From: Pyropia yezoensis
Taxonomy: Eukaryota; Rhodophyta; Bangiophyceae; Bangiales; Bangiaceae
DNA length: 64,000 bases
Direction: 5' to 3'
Assembly: GCA_009829735.1 (NCBI GenBank)
Contig: CM020620.1
Span: 19,034,381-19,098,380, forward strand
Shown piece by piece: positions 33,276-45,216 of this stretch. The stretch's first letter is position 1, and each line of letters starts with the position of its first letter. Under the pieces are notes generated by a model, which was given only the letters and a program-made list of their open reading frames with translations, was not told where the DNA came from and made no database searches. The position numbers and the translations under genes were made by a program.

Positions 33276-34265
33276 CCGCCGGCGCTGCCGCCAGAGCGGG
33301 GCCCCCCGCCGCTGGGCGGGAGGGCCGGCCAGGGGGATTCGGGGGGGAGGCGCGGCGGCGGCGGCGACGCGGCCGCCACCACCGCCGCCGAGTGGGGGGG
33401 GGGGGGGGGGGCTGCCGACGCGGCTGCCGCCGCGGCGGTTGCGGCGGCGGTGGGTGCCGCACGGGGCGGTGGTGGAAGGGAAGAGGGAGGGGGGGGGGAG
33501 GGGGGGGGGGGATGTCGGGCGGGCGGGCGGTGGGCGGCGCGCCACCCGCGCGGGGGGTGCCAGTGGGCGTTGGGGGGGGGGGGGTGGTGGACGCTGCAGG
33601 GGGAGGCGCCCTGTCTGCGTGCCGACCATTCCCCCCCGCCCCCCCATCCCGCTGCCGCGCCACGTGCCGCGCGGCTGACCGCCGCCGCCGGTGGGCGACT
33701 GGCCCGATGCGGCGCGTGACGGGTTGGCAGGTGGCGGCCGGTGCTCCCTGGGCTGGGCGTAGGTGTACTGTCCTGTAGGTACGGTACGTACGAGCGCCTC
33801 GGCTAGGGCAAGGGGCGGGGAGCGGCCGCGGTTGCTGGCAGTGGGCGGTGCGGGGCGGCTTTTCGGGCGCGTGCGTCATGCAGGGCTGGGAAGAGACAGA
33901 AGAAGAAGAAAAAAAAAGGTCGGGAAAGCCAAAGGGCACAAGACGGAGCGCGGTACAAGAAGGGTACAAGACCGGGGGACGTACCCGCCCGGGTCCGGCT
34001 GCCGCAAGCCAGCACACATCCAGGCAGAAGAGACCACAGAAAAAAAAAACGATATAAATGAGGCGGGTCCCTCACGCCCACCGTCGTGGGGTCCTCGCAA
34101 CGGCACTCTTGGCGCGTGTGGCGCCACGACGGCGGCTGTGCTGCCCCTGAAGCGGGTGCGCCGCTCGTCAGCTCCCATAACCACCTACTCACCTCCCCCC
34201 TCCCCGTCCACACTCGCTGGACGCCGCCGCCCCACGGCCAGGGGGCACGGTGACCCGCCACGCTC
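33276..34265. other. convergent intergenic region
   Basis: It lies between the 3' ends of the bZIP-like gene and the Ala-rich gene. G runs dominate to 33600. A GTAC-rich patch (GTGTACTGTCC, GGTACGGTACGTACG) lies at 33763-33793, and AT-richer sequence with poly-A patches covers 33895-34060. No gene is seen. Confidence 0.5.
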
Positions 34266-37222
34266 TCAAGGCCGGCGACGCCGAAACGTGCGCATACCCG
34301 ACCACCCCCGCGACGCCGCGGCCGGGGGCGAAAAGGGCGCCGCGTCAGTCACCCGCCGCACGAGCGTGCCGCCCGCCGTCTCGACGCGGGCGGCGACCAC
34401 GTCCACCACCGCCAGTGCGAGCGCCAGCACGGGCGACGCGGCCGCACCGTCCCGCGCTGACGTAAACGATGGCGACAGAGGCACCTCCCGCGCTTCCGTG
34501 TCAATAATGGGCAGCGCCCGGGGGCGGGCGGTGCGGCGGCGGGGGACGGCGGGGGAGGTAAACGCCGCCGACCGCCACGCGGCGGCCGCGGCGGGGTCGG
34601 CGGTGGGCGTCGTCGGGGACGCGGCGGCCGACGACGCCCTACGCGGCCGCCGTCGCCGTGCCGACGGTGCGGGCCGCCGCGCCCGTGGCCGTCGCCCCGT
34701 CGAGGCGGTCGACGGGTTGGGCGTCACGTCCACGGTGGGGCCGGCGGTGAAGCCGACCGCCGACGGCCCGCCGCTGTCAATGGGGCCCGCCGCGCCTCGC
34801 GGGCGGGCACCCAGCTCAAACGCGTCGGCCATGGACGGGGAGAGGATGTGGGCGTCATCAAACGCCGCCGCGGCGTCGTCCCAATACTCGTACGACCCGG
34901 CGGCGTCGGCGGCGGGGTCTGCGCCACCCGGCGGCGCGCCCCGCGGGATGCGCACCGGCCGGCGCACCCGCGAGGCCGCGACCACCGCGTCGAGAGCGCG
35001 GACAGCGGTCGACGCGAGCGGCAGTCGCCCGCCCAGCGGCGTTGACCCGTTGCCAGCGGATGCACCCGCGGGGGGCACGTAGGCCTCTGGCCGAGACAGT
35101 GTCCGCCGACGTACCGTCTGCACCGCCGTCACCGTCGCGGCCGCGGCTGCGATTGTCACTGCAGACGACAGCAGCACGCCGCTGGTGGCGGCCAGGGCGG
35201 CCACCACCCCCACCACCGCAGCAGCCGTGACCGCTGACGGCGGCGGCCTGGACGACGACCTTGCGGCGCGGCTGCCCGCAGAGCGCCCACGCGCAGCACG
35301 GCGGGCGGCACGACGGGCGGCGCGGCCGCGCAGCGGCGGCGGCACGGTCCAGTCTGGGAGGGAGCCCGCAGGCAGCGCCGGCAGCGTCGCTGCAGACACG
35401 CCGCTTGGCAGGCCCGTTTGTAGCGCCGCGGAAGCGGCGGCCCAGGCGGCCGCCTCTGACACCCGTACCGCGTCGGCCACATCTGCCGGGGAGGGTACGC
35501 CCAGCACTGCCGCCGCCGACTGCAGGCGGTCGCCCACCGTCGCCCCGGGAGCGGCAACCGCAACAGCAGCGGCGGGTGCCCACGCAACGGGCACAGACGG
35601 GATGATCGCCAGGGAGGCGGACGCCGACATGGTCGCTGCAGCAGCAGCCCCTGCCCCCGCAGACGGCGCCACAAACGGCACGCTGCGGTGGCGTGCGTAG
35701 TCGCGCGCGTTTCGCAGCACCGCCGGCGGTACCGTCGAGCCACGCCCCCGCACCCGCGCCGTACGCGGCCGCGCAGCCGCGCGACCCGCGGCGGCCGCGA
35801 CACCACCTTCGCGGCCGTTCCCACCGAAGACCGCCGATGCGGCCGAGGCCGCGGCTGCCGCCGACGACGGTGAGCCACCCGCCGTCCGCAACTGCCTCGC
35901 TGCCGCCCGCGCCGCCGCGGCGCGCGCAGCACGCATCGCACGGAGGCCGTCGAGCGTCAGGGCCGTCCCCGCGGGCGGGGTGGCCATGTAGGGTGCCAGC
36001 ACCGCCAGTGGCGGGCGGCCACCAACAATAGTCGGGGTCGCCCGCCTCGACATGGGCGAGGCGGCACCCCACGACGAGGTGGTGGATGCCGACTGGCCCG
36101 CAAACCCCTTCATCACCGACCACGCCGCGACGGGCGGCGGTGCGCCTGCCGCCGCGGCCATGCTCGCTTCCGCCGCCCGCCGCTGCCCCGCGGGGAGGCG
36201 CTCAAACGCGTCGCGCGCACGGGCACCCGCGTCAAACGCAGATGCAATCACCCCATACAGCATCGCGTCGGCGGCGCCCATAGGCGGGCGGCGGCGGCGG
36301 CGGAGGGTGGCGGCCACCAGGGGCGCCTGGCGGTCGGCGCCGACGGGCAAGCGCGCAAGCGCCAGAGCCGTGGCCGACGCGATGGCCGTCTCGGCACCCG
36401 GGTCTGTGCCCGCTGCCGCCGACGCCGACGGTGGCAGCATCCCGACGGCCACGCTGGGGAAGCGCTGCAGGTCGACCGACGGCGGCGCAACCGCCACGCG
36501 AGCCTCCCCACCCGCGGTAAACGCGGCGGTGGCTATGTCCGTCAGCATGGCCGCGGCGGCGCCCATCAAGGCCGATCCTGCGGCGGGGATGCTCGCCGCG
36601 GCGCGACCGAGAGCGCTCACCGGCGCCCCACCGGGGGTGGGTCGAACGGCGGCCGCTGCCGGCCCGTCGTGGGACAGCCAGCGGCGGACGGTGCGGACGT
36701 CCCCGCGCAGCTGATCGACCCCATCGTCATTCGTTGTCGAGGTCGTCGCGTCGTTGTCATTCCGAAGCACCGGCTCGTCCTCACCCGTTTCCGGCAATGT
36801 GCTGGCGGATGATGGAAGAACTGCTGCCGTAGCTGCCGTCGCCGCAGTGGCCACAGTGGCCGCCGTCGCCGCTGTCGCCGCTGTCGTCGCCCGGGGGGTC
36901 CTCGCAACGCCTGGCGTGGACCCGTAGGGACTTGCCCCGGGGAGGGGCCCACTCGTCGACGCCGCCCCCTCGATCGACGCGCATGCCGCAGCGGTGACGG
37001 CCGCGGCCGCCCTCTCTGCAGAGCGGTTGGTGGCGGCGGCACCGCCGCCGCCACCCGTGGCCCCCCCCACCCCCCCCCAGACGGGCACCGGCGGCTGCGC
37101 AAACCACGGCGGCGGTTCGCCGCTGTGAAACGGCTCGGGAACCCGCGCCACCACCGGCGTCACCGCCGGTCGGCCGCCCACAGTGCTGCCACCACCACTA
37201 TACCCGCGGCCGCTGCTACCAC

Positions 37223-37261
<39 letters not shown>

Positions 37262-37481
37262 TGCCACCGCCGCTGCCGCCGCCGCCATCACCGACGGGCA
37301 CCCCGCGCACGGGGGTGCCCCAGAGGGTGCCAACGCCCGGCCCCAACGGCCGGTCACCACCGCTGCCGCCGACGCTGCCGCCAATGCCGCCACCGCCGCG
37401 GCCGAGCAGCGGCGGCGGCGGCACAAAGCCGGCGGCCATGGGCGGATGGCGACGGGGGGGGGCGGGCGTCGGGGGCGGCAT
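34266..37481 (-). CDS. large Ala-rich protein with a hydrophobic segment, unknown function
   Basis: A 1071-residue uninterrupted frame; the chosen ATG (MPPPTPAPPRRHPPMA) is followed by a Gly-rich stretch. Upstream in-frame sequence to 38258 is Arg/Pro/His-rich and looks untranslated. Ala-Thr repeats (TAATAATAATVATAATAA) lie near 195-220, and an acidic hydrophilic patch (GEDEPVLRNDNDA) near 230. Ala-rich helical stretches follow (SALMGAAAAMLTDIATAAF, MLYGVIASAFDAGARARDAF). A strongly hydrophobic stretch near residues 745-785 (SAVTAAAVVGVVAALAATSG, VLLSSAVTIAAAAATVTAV) could form one or two membrane helices, flanked by Arg-rich segments. I recognise no family. The long open frame with non-shadow composition favours a real gene. 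Confidence 0.55.
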
Positions 37482-39149
37482 TGCCCCGCCGCCCAGCGCG
37501 GCCGCGCGCGCGGAGCGGGGCGGCGATCCCGGATGCCCGGGTGAGGGCCGCCCCGCAACGAAAAAAATAAAGAGGGGGGGGGGGGCGGGGGGGGGGGTGT
37601 AGGAGGGGGGGAAAGGGGGAGAAGGGGGAATGCGAGAGTGCGCTCGGGCAGCGGGGGGGTTGGTGGAGGGTGCGGGGAGATGGGGGCGGCGACGACCCGG
37701 CGCTTGACCCCGTTGCGGCGATGACGACGGCGGGCCACGCGGGGTGTCGTGCCGTCGCTGACGACAGGGGCGGGCGGGGGGGGGTTGGGGAGGGGGCCGC
37801 GTGGAGGCAGCGCCGACGATGAGGTGCTGGCGGACGCGCGCGAACGGGGTTGGCGGGCACTCACAACCTGATGCAGTCCACGTTCTGGTGGTGGAGGAAG
37901 GGGGGGGGGGGGGTAGTGGCCTGGGCGGTGGCAGGCGGGGGGGGGCGCTGCAGCCGCCAGCCGCCACTCCCTCCGCCGGCCGACGGCGGCGGGAGGGCGC
38001 GGCAAGCGCCGCTCGCCCCGCGTGGCCGCCGCGGGGCTGTCGCGTGAAGGGCAGGGCAGGCGCCTCCCCAAAATACCTCGGCAGCGGGGTCGCGGCGCTC
38101 GCGCCAACCGCCCCACTCTGCCAGCGGCGATGGCTGATTGGGCCCCCCCACCACGCGGGTGGGGGGACGTGTGCGTGCCGGGCGCACGCAGATATTGTGT
38201 CACGCGGGGCCAAAACGGGAGGGCGGCGGGCCGGCGCGGGACTTTTTCTTCCGCGCACTCTCTCAACTGTTCAAATCAAAGTACGAGCCATGTCGCCGAT
38301 GAGAGGCGATCGCGAGAGCCCAGATCTTTGGTGTGTCTCGTGTCCTGTCCAGCGTGAGGGGGTAGGATGGAATGAAATCGAGTTGCGTGCAGTAGGAAGT
38401 GGAATAGAATTGATTTGCTGAAGGGAAAGTTGTAACTATCCTCGTGCACGCATGGTCATCCTGTCGAGATTGACTAGGCACCTGACCGAGGCGACTGAAG
38501 GATCAGGCGACCGCTGCCCCGGTGGGACGGGAGCGTGGCGGCGGCCCACGGGCGGCACACACCCCTCCCGCGGGGCCCGTACCGCCTGACCGGCGCTGCG
38601 TGTGTCCGCGGTGCAATAGGGGCAACACGCCGCGGCTCGTTGCCCCCGTCATCCTATCCGTCTGGTCCGCACCGGCGCGGTCCACGTCGCCACACACAAC
38701 AGCAGCGGATGACCCTGCCTCCTCCGTCGACACGACGGCCACCACACCCATGCGCGTCGGGTGTCCCAACTTGCGGCAGTGCCCGCGGGGACTTGACGCA
38801 GCGACGGTGTCTCTCCACAGGGCATCCGTCGCACCGTGGGGTCCCCTCCCAGCAGGAGACTTCCTATGCACAGCACATACCGTTCGCCCAGGGCACACCG
38901 CGAGCCGTCCTCCTCTGTATGTACAGTATGTACTGTACTGCACATACACTGGACTATGCAAGTCGGCCACGTCATACACTCATAGGACAGGACACCGCTC
39001 GTTCATCTCCCTCACCCATTCCTCTGGCCAAAGGAAGCGGCTTTCACCGCGCGCGGTAGTCCCCATGAACGTGAGACCTGACCGCTAGCACCGTCGGTGG
39101 CCACCCACGCCCACACGCGCGCGCGCCCGTGGGGGCGACCGCGAGCCCT
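37482..39149. other. intergenic, includes a GTAC palindrome
   Basis: G/C runs to about 38050, then more balanced sequence. No frame shows a domain. The 3' end of the oligopeptidase gene lies at the right border, and the 5' flank of the Ala-rich gene at the left. Confidence 0.5.
38922..38937. repeat. perfect palindrome TACAGTA-TG-TACTGTA
   Basis: A 7-bp inverted repeat with a two-base spacer, within a larger TGTATGTACAGTATGTACTG block. It belongs to a set of similar GTAC palindromes in this window. Confidence 0.7.
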
Positions 39150-42100
39150 TCACCGCATCGCGCGACCGCCCCCGCCCTCGCCCCCCCTGCCGCCCAACCG
39201 CCGTACGGGCACGCCGAGGCAGGCGAGCACAAACGCCATCTCGGTCGCGTCGGTGGCCACCCCCCCCCCCCCGGCGCCCGTGTGCCCCGCCGTCGGGTGG
39301 AGGTCGAGCGTCAGGCGGGGCCACCCCCCCCCCCGTGCGGCCGCCGCGGGCGGCCGCCCCACCCGCGCCTGTGCGGCCGCCACCGCCCGCACCCACCGCA
39401 CCACCGACGCGGCGGGGACGCGCGCGTCGGCCGCCCCCGCGGTGATGTGCACGGGGGGGCGGGCGGCGAGCCAGGCGGTATCGTCAGCGTCGCGGCGGGC
39501 GGGGCTGCCGCCGCTGCCATCCCCGCCCCCGCCGCCGCCGCCGCCGCCGTCCCCGTCGCTGCCAGCCGCCCGGGTGCCACCGCGCAGGGGCAGGCTGGCC
39601 GTCGGGCAGACGGCCGCCACCGCCGGGCCGGCGCCCCACTCGGCCGCCTCCCCCTGCCCCCCCCCGCCACCCCCGGCGGGTTCCCCCCCAACGAGGCCGA
39701 CCAGGTCCACCAGCGGCGCCACCAGCAGCAGCCCCGCCCACGCGGCGGGCGCCCGCACCACCGCCCCTACCACGGGCACCGCCCCCGCGCTGGCCGCTGC
39801 GAGCACCACCGGCCCCCCCACCGCCGCGGCGGCGGCGGCAACGTCGGCGGCGGCGGCGGCCTTGCCGGCCACCCCCCGACCAGCGGCCGCGTGGCCGCCG
39901 TCGCCGCCGCCGCCGCCCCCTCGGGGGGACGCCCACGCCAGCGCCACCCCGCGGGCGAGCAACGACAGCCGGGAGGGGTCCCACGGGGGGGGGTCCGCCA
40001 CGCCGTACGCCCCGTAGATGGTCAGGAGGGTGCCGCCGCCGCCACCACCGTCGCCGCCGCCGACGCCGCCGACGCCGCCGACGCTGCCGCTGCCGCGGGA
40101 GGGGGGCACAGGGGGCCTGACCACCGTCACGGGGATGGGCGGCGCGCCCGGCGACGCGGGCGTCGCCGCCGTATGGCAGACGGTACACGCGGCAAGGAGG
40201 GCGGCGTCAGCGGGCGCCAGCGGCGACGGCGTCCCCGGCGGCACGCCGAACGGTGATTGCACCGGCGCCAGCACCGGCTGCCGGCCGTGGCGCAGGTGCA
40301 GGGCGTACGGCGCCGGCGGGCAGACGGGCGACGCGAGCGTCACCGACAACGTCATGCCACCGTCCGACGTCGGTGGCGGCGGCCGCTGCCACGGCGGCGG
40401 CGGCGTAAAGGTCATACCACTGTACCCGCCACAGGTGACGTGAGTGATGGATGGCGGCAGGGGCACGGCAGTCAGGGGCACCCCATCCCCATCGGCGGGG
40501 TGATTGCCCGCGGCCCCTGCGACGGGTGCCGCGCCGCCGCTCCACGGGGCGCCCCCGGCGGCGGTGGCGGCGGCGACCAGCGACGGCAGGTGCCCCGCGG
40601 CAAGCGCCGGGCGCCCCCCCACCGCGGACTGCACCACCACCCAGTCGGCCACGACCACCACGTCCTCGAGGCTACCCCAGCAGCGCGGTCCCCCACCCCC
40701 GCCGTCGCCGCCGCCGCCGCCGTCGCCGCCGGTGGACGGCCACGCCCCCCCCGCCTCCACGCCGGCCGGCCCGCCGGGGCGGGGCCGCGGCGGCGGCGGC
40801 GGCGGCGGCGGCAGCAGCCGCACCCACTCCGCCCGCGGACCGACGCGCACGCCGCCGGGGGCAATGTAGACGGCGGCCGCCTCGGGCGCCGCCACCACCC
40901 ACCCGCCCACCGCCGCCGCCCGCTCCACCGCCACCCGCCCCACCGCGCGGGCGTCGGGGGCGGCCAGCAGCGGGGCGTCAAAGGTGGGCACCCACCCCCA
41001 GCCGCCGTCACTGTCGCCGCCGCCGCCGCCGCCATCGCCGGCAGGGTCCTCCCGGGGGAGGCGCGCAACGTACACTGATGGCGCCCCGTGGCGACCGTTG
41101 TCCCCCCCCTCCCCGCCCCACCCGCCCCCCCAGGCGGTGAGCGTCAGCCACGCGCCGTCGGCGGTGACGGCCACCGCCGGCGGCACCCCCCCCCCCGCGG
41201 GGCCGCCGCCCCCCCCCGCCGCCGCGGGTGGCCACACACACGCCGGCGCCGCCGGCGCCGCCGCGGCCGCCGCGGCGGGCGCCCCCCCCCACGCCCGCTC
41301 GTACCACACGCCCCCGTCGGCGGTAGTGTAGACGCCGGCCGACTCGCCCACCCACACCACCGACGTGACGGCGGCGGCGGTGGGGGGGGTAACGCGGCGC
41401 CACCTGGGGCGCCGTCCCGCCGCTGCTGGGGACGCTGTCTCAGCCGTTTCCGCCGTTGCCACGCCGCCGCCGCCGCCGCAGCCGCTGTCGCCGCCGCCAC
41501 CGCCGCCGTCACCCCTCGGCTGCCCAGTGACGCGGACGCGGAGCGCCCAGTGCTCGTCGCCCCCCCCACACGAGCGGAGCGCCACCCCCCCCCCCGCCGG
41601 GCTGACGGCCACCTCGGCCACGTCCACCCACGTGGCGGGGCGCCCCAGCCACGCCGGGTCCACCAGCACCTCCTCCACCCCCGTCGCCGCCGCCACCGCC
41701 GGCGCGTCTGCGGCAGCGTCGCCACGCCCACCGAGCCGGGCCGCTGGCGGCCGGCGGCGGGCATAGACGGGGGCCCCCGCCGCCGCCGGCGGGCCCGCGG
41801 CCGCGGCCGCGGCCGCTGCCGCCGGCAGGCGGGTGTAGTAGGCCCACCCGCCGTGGACGTCGGCGGGGGACACCCGACGGGCGGCGGCCAGCAGCCGGGC
41901 GGTGCGGGCGGCGGCCTCGGCGGCAATCACCCCAACGTCGGCGGGGGGGTGGGTGCCGGCAGGGGGGGGGGGGGGGGGGGGGCCTGTGCGGGGGCGGCGT
42001 CGTGGAGGCGGGGGGGGGGGGGCGCCGCCCGTGGCGCCGGCCGCCCCGTGCGCTGCCGCCGCCGTTGGGGCCATGGAGGGGGGGGGGGAGCGCTCCCGCC

Positions 42101-42384
42101 GCCGCCGCCGACGCCACCGCCACCGCCGCCGCCGCCACAGACGCCGCCGCCGCCGCCGCCGCCGTCGCTGTCGCTGCTGGCACAGAGGCCCGACGGGTAG
42201 AGGGCGTAGGCGCAGGGGGGGGGAGGAACCGCCAGACAGCGCCTGCCAGCGGCAGCGGCAGCGGCAACGGTAGCGGCAGCGGCGGGCGGGGGGGGGGAGT
42301 GGCAGCCGCCGCAGGCGCCGACGCCGCGGCGGCCGGCGGCCGGCGCCGCAGCAGGCGCAGCGACAGGGGGCTCAGGCGGTGCAT
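39150..42384 (-). CDS. prolyl oligopeptidase family S9A (oligopeptidase B-like)
   Basis: A serine peptidase that cleaves short peptides. The start at 42384 (MHRLSPLSLRLLRRRP) gives an Arg/Leu/Ala-rich leader that could be an organelle transit peptide. The frame shifts by one at the G run 42076-42086, and the rest is continuous to 39150. The propeller part begins GVIAAEAAARTARLL and HGGWAYYTRLP, then EEVLVDPAWLGRPATWVDVAEVAVSPAGG, matching the S9A pattern of an evLLD followed by a VSPDG blade. The alpha/beta-hydrolase part has LLTIYGAYG, then the nucleophile Ser in AAASAGAVPVVGAVV (usual GRSAGG), Asp in AGAADARVPAASVVRW and His in PTAGHTG. All three catalytic residues are therefore present although flanking glycines and arginines are replaced by alanine. 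It is heavily padded with Gly/Ala. Confidence 0.8.
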
Positions 42385-42779
42385 GGAAAGCGAGTGGGGC
42401 GGGGCGATGGAAGTCCGTGGGAGGAGAGAAGGGGGGAGTGGGGGGGCAGAGGGGATGGGGATGGGGGGGTGGGAGGGTGGGGAACGGGGGGGAGGGACGG
42501 GGGCAGGAGGAACAGGTCGCAGGGCGCCCTATCCACCGGATTGCGGACGAAACTCTCCTTCACAGCGTGATCCGCCCACAAAGGGTTTTTGAAACCTTGC
42601 TGAAATGGGTCTGCATCATTCACATCTTGGACACGGGGGCGTGAGGACACCAGCGGGGCCCTCAGCTTCCAGAAACAAGCTTGTAACCACCGCTTTTTTC
42701 CAGCCACCAGCAGTCCATCCGTTCCGCAACACACGCCCACCACAGACGTGCAATGGCCACCCTGGACCTGGGTGACGGC

Positions 42780-44250
42780 TATCGTGGTGACGCCCCTGCT
42801 TCCCCACTCCCTGCTACACACGGGGCCACCACTGCGTCGCACTCCATGGCCACCGCCGCCACCCCCCCCCACGCCACCAACCCGGCCGCCACCGCCGCCG
42901 ACGCCGCCACCCCCCCCCCTGCCCCCACCACCGTCACCGCCACCGCTACCGCCGCCACCAACAGCCACCCCCCGGCTCCGCGGGGACGCGCCGCCGACCA
43001 AGCCCACCACCCCGGCGCGCCCCCCCCCCCCCGCCCCCCCAGGCGGTGCCCCCAACGGCGGCGCCGGAGCCGCCGCGGCGGCCGCCGCCGCCGCCGCCGC
43101 CGCCACCCCGTCCACCGCCCGCAACGCCCGGGCGGTGGCCTCGAGGACCCGGCGCCAGCGCCGGGTCGTCGTGCGACCGCTGCCGCCCGCGGCGGGAGGC
43201 GCCGCGCAGGCCGGGCGGCCGCAGGCCGTACAGCAGGCCCCCGCCGGGGGGCTCCCCCCCCCCACCCCCACCACCCCCACCCCCATCGCCAACGCCACTG
43301 CCGCTGCCACTGCCACTGGTGGGCCCGTTGGACAGCGCCCCCGGCGACGACCGCGTCGTTGGCGGCGGCGGCGGCAGCGGCGGGGAGGGGACGGCGGGCG
43401 CCCCCCCCCCCCCCCCCCCCCCCGCCCCCCCCCGCCCCCCCGCTGGTGCCGCCGCCCACCCCCCCCGCCCACGGGTCATCCACCACCCGCCCGCGGGCGA
43501 GGCGCATGGCCACCGCCGCCGCCCCGTCGGGCGCGTCCACGGTGGCGGCGCGACCGCCGCGCGGCCGGCGGCGGGGGTGTAGCCCGACCAGCGGGCGCAG
43601 GTGCCAAACAGCCGCCGCCGGATGGACGCGTCGAGGAGGAAGAGGGCGCCGCTGCTGCCGCCCCCACCGCCGCCCCCCCCCCCCGCCGCGCCGCCGCCCA
43701 GGGACAGGTGGCGGTCGGCGGGCGACGACGCCGAGGACCCTCCCCCCTCGCTGCACGTGGTGGCCCCCTCCCCCCCGCCAACGCCCCCGCCGCCGGCACC
43801 CCCGCCGGCGCCGCCGTGGTCCCCACCGCCCCCCCCCCCCACGCCCCCGTCGCCACCCCCCCCCCCCAGACGGGAGCCACGCCCAGCAGCCGGCGTCCCC
43901 CCCCCCCCCCCCCCACTCCCCCCCCAACGGTCGCGACCAGCTCACAAAAGTGCAGCCGCGCCGCCGCCACCCCCCCCCCGCCCGTCCGCGTCGGGCAGCG
44001 CGTCGAGCGCCGCGTGCGTGGCCGCCAGGTGGCCCAGCAGCGCCGCCCGCAGGCGCGCCGCGGCGGGCGCGCCGGCGCCCACCGCCCCGCGCCGCGCCTC
44101 GGCGGCCAGCCGGGCGACCGCCGACCGGAACACGACGGTGAGGGGGGCGGCCGCCCACTGCGGGGGGGGGGGCGGGTAGCCCGTCACGCCCTCCTCCAAC
44201 CCACGCCGACCCCAATCCACAAGCATGCTTCGCCTACTCATGAAAAAAAC
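42780..44250 (-). CDS. exon-like region of an unrecognised protein (frames broken by G runs)
   Basis: Fragments with normal composition occur in different minus frames: SMLVDWGRRGLEEGVTGYPP, WAAAPLTVVFRSAVARLAAE, LRAALLGHLAATHAALDALP, LHFCELVATVGG, ALFLLDASIRRRLFGTCARW, VDAPDGAAAVAMRLARGRVV and RVLEATARALRAVDGVAA. Gly runs separate them and the frame changes at G runs. It reads as a helical host protein, probably continued from the pieces at 44366-44942. I cannot name the family; a faint likeness to the N-terminal region of Furry/Tao3 morphogenesis proteins is not enough to call it. Confidence 0.35.
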
Positions 44251-44365
44251 CGACACAGAACGAGGGGCGTCGTACACCGCGCGCGCGCCGCGCCCTCGCC
44301 GCCCCTTCCAATGTCCCACCCCAACCCATCCCCCCCCCCCGCCCCCCCTCTTCTATCCAACGTAC

Positions 44366-44545
44366 CCCGCTCGTACGCCTCGGCCTCTGCCTTTGCCGCC
44401 TCCAAGCGCGCCTGAGCGGCGCCATACGCTCCAACACCAGCCGCCGCTCTTCTACCCCCCGCAGCTCTTTCGCCTCGGCCGCCCGCGTCGCGGCGAGGCG
44501 GTCGGCCGCCGCCGCCGCCAACGCCGCGGCAGTGTCATCCCCATT
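44366..44545 (-). CDS. coiled-coil exon ending at a GTACGTT splice donor
   Basis: The minus strand encodes a coiled coil, DRLAATRAAEAKELRGVEER, then after a one-base frame change AYGAAQARLEAAKAEAEAYE. It is followed immediately by GTACGTTGG, the same donor sequence as both thioredoxin introns in this window. It is probably part of the same gene as its neighbours on both sides. Confidence 0.4.
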
Positions 44546-44608
44546 GCCGGCGTCAACGCCGCGGGGCGACCAACATCGCCGCCGCCTCCCCCCTCCGTTC
44601 CACGCATA

Positions 44609-44942
44609 TCACGGAGCAATTCCCCCCCGCCGCGTGCTTCCCCGCTTGTCCCTCCCCGCGAAAATCCTACCGCCCCCCCCCTCCACCTGCCGCCGCAGCC
44701 GACGAAGCATCGTCTTGACATCGGCGCCCGCGGCGAGCAGCGCAGCGACCACCCCTGCCCAACAGCCCGCTGCGGCGGCGTGGTTTGGCAACTCCTCGCC
44801 CGCTGTCGCCGTGTCGATGGCCGCCACGGCCAGCCACGCCACCACCGCTTCCCCATCGGCGACCGCCGCGGCGGCATAAGTGGCGGCGGTGGTGGCCGCG
44901 GTGGTGCCGAAGAGGCTCGCGTCCGTCGCACTGGACCAGTTC
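44609..44942 (-). CDS. Ala-rich helical exon-like ORF
   Basis: An open minus frame with SSATDASLFGTTAATTATYA, VVAWLAVAAIDTATAGEELP, CWAGVVAALLAAGADVKTML and RRLRRQVEG. It has amphipathic helical character and no shadow-like bias. Family unknown; likely upstream exon of the coiled-coil gene. Confidence 0.35.
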
Positions 44943-45216
44943 GAGGGTCACCACGTGGCACCAGCTCGCCTGCCGCGAACGCCAGCTCGAGGGTCGCCAC
45001 GTGGCAACGGCAGCCCGCTATCTGCGCCGGCGCTTCCCGACGCCTGCCCCGCAAATACCAAGTCAAAATGAAAAACAGGGGAGGAGGAAGAGGACGATGA
45101 GGTGTGCGGGAGCGCGAAGACCTCCCCCCCCACCTCATTTCCCCCCTCCTCCCCCCCGGGCCTCCCCCCCCCCCGTTCCTCGATCGGGAGTAGGACGCGA
45201 AAGGGGGAAGGGGCAA

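Noticed and set aside
42780..43845. Furry/Tao3-like call for the Gly-rich minus-strand region
   Set aside because: Only short stretches (SIRRRLFGTCARW) are reminiscent; frames are uncertain and no diagnostic block is present.
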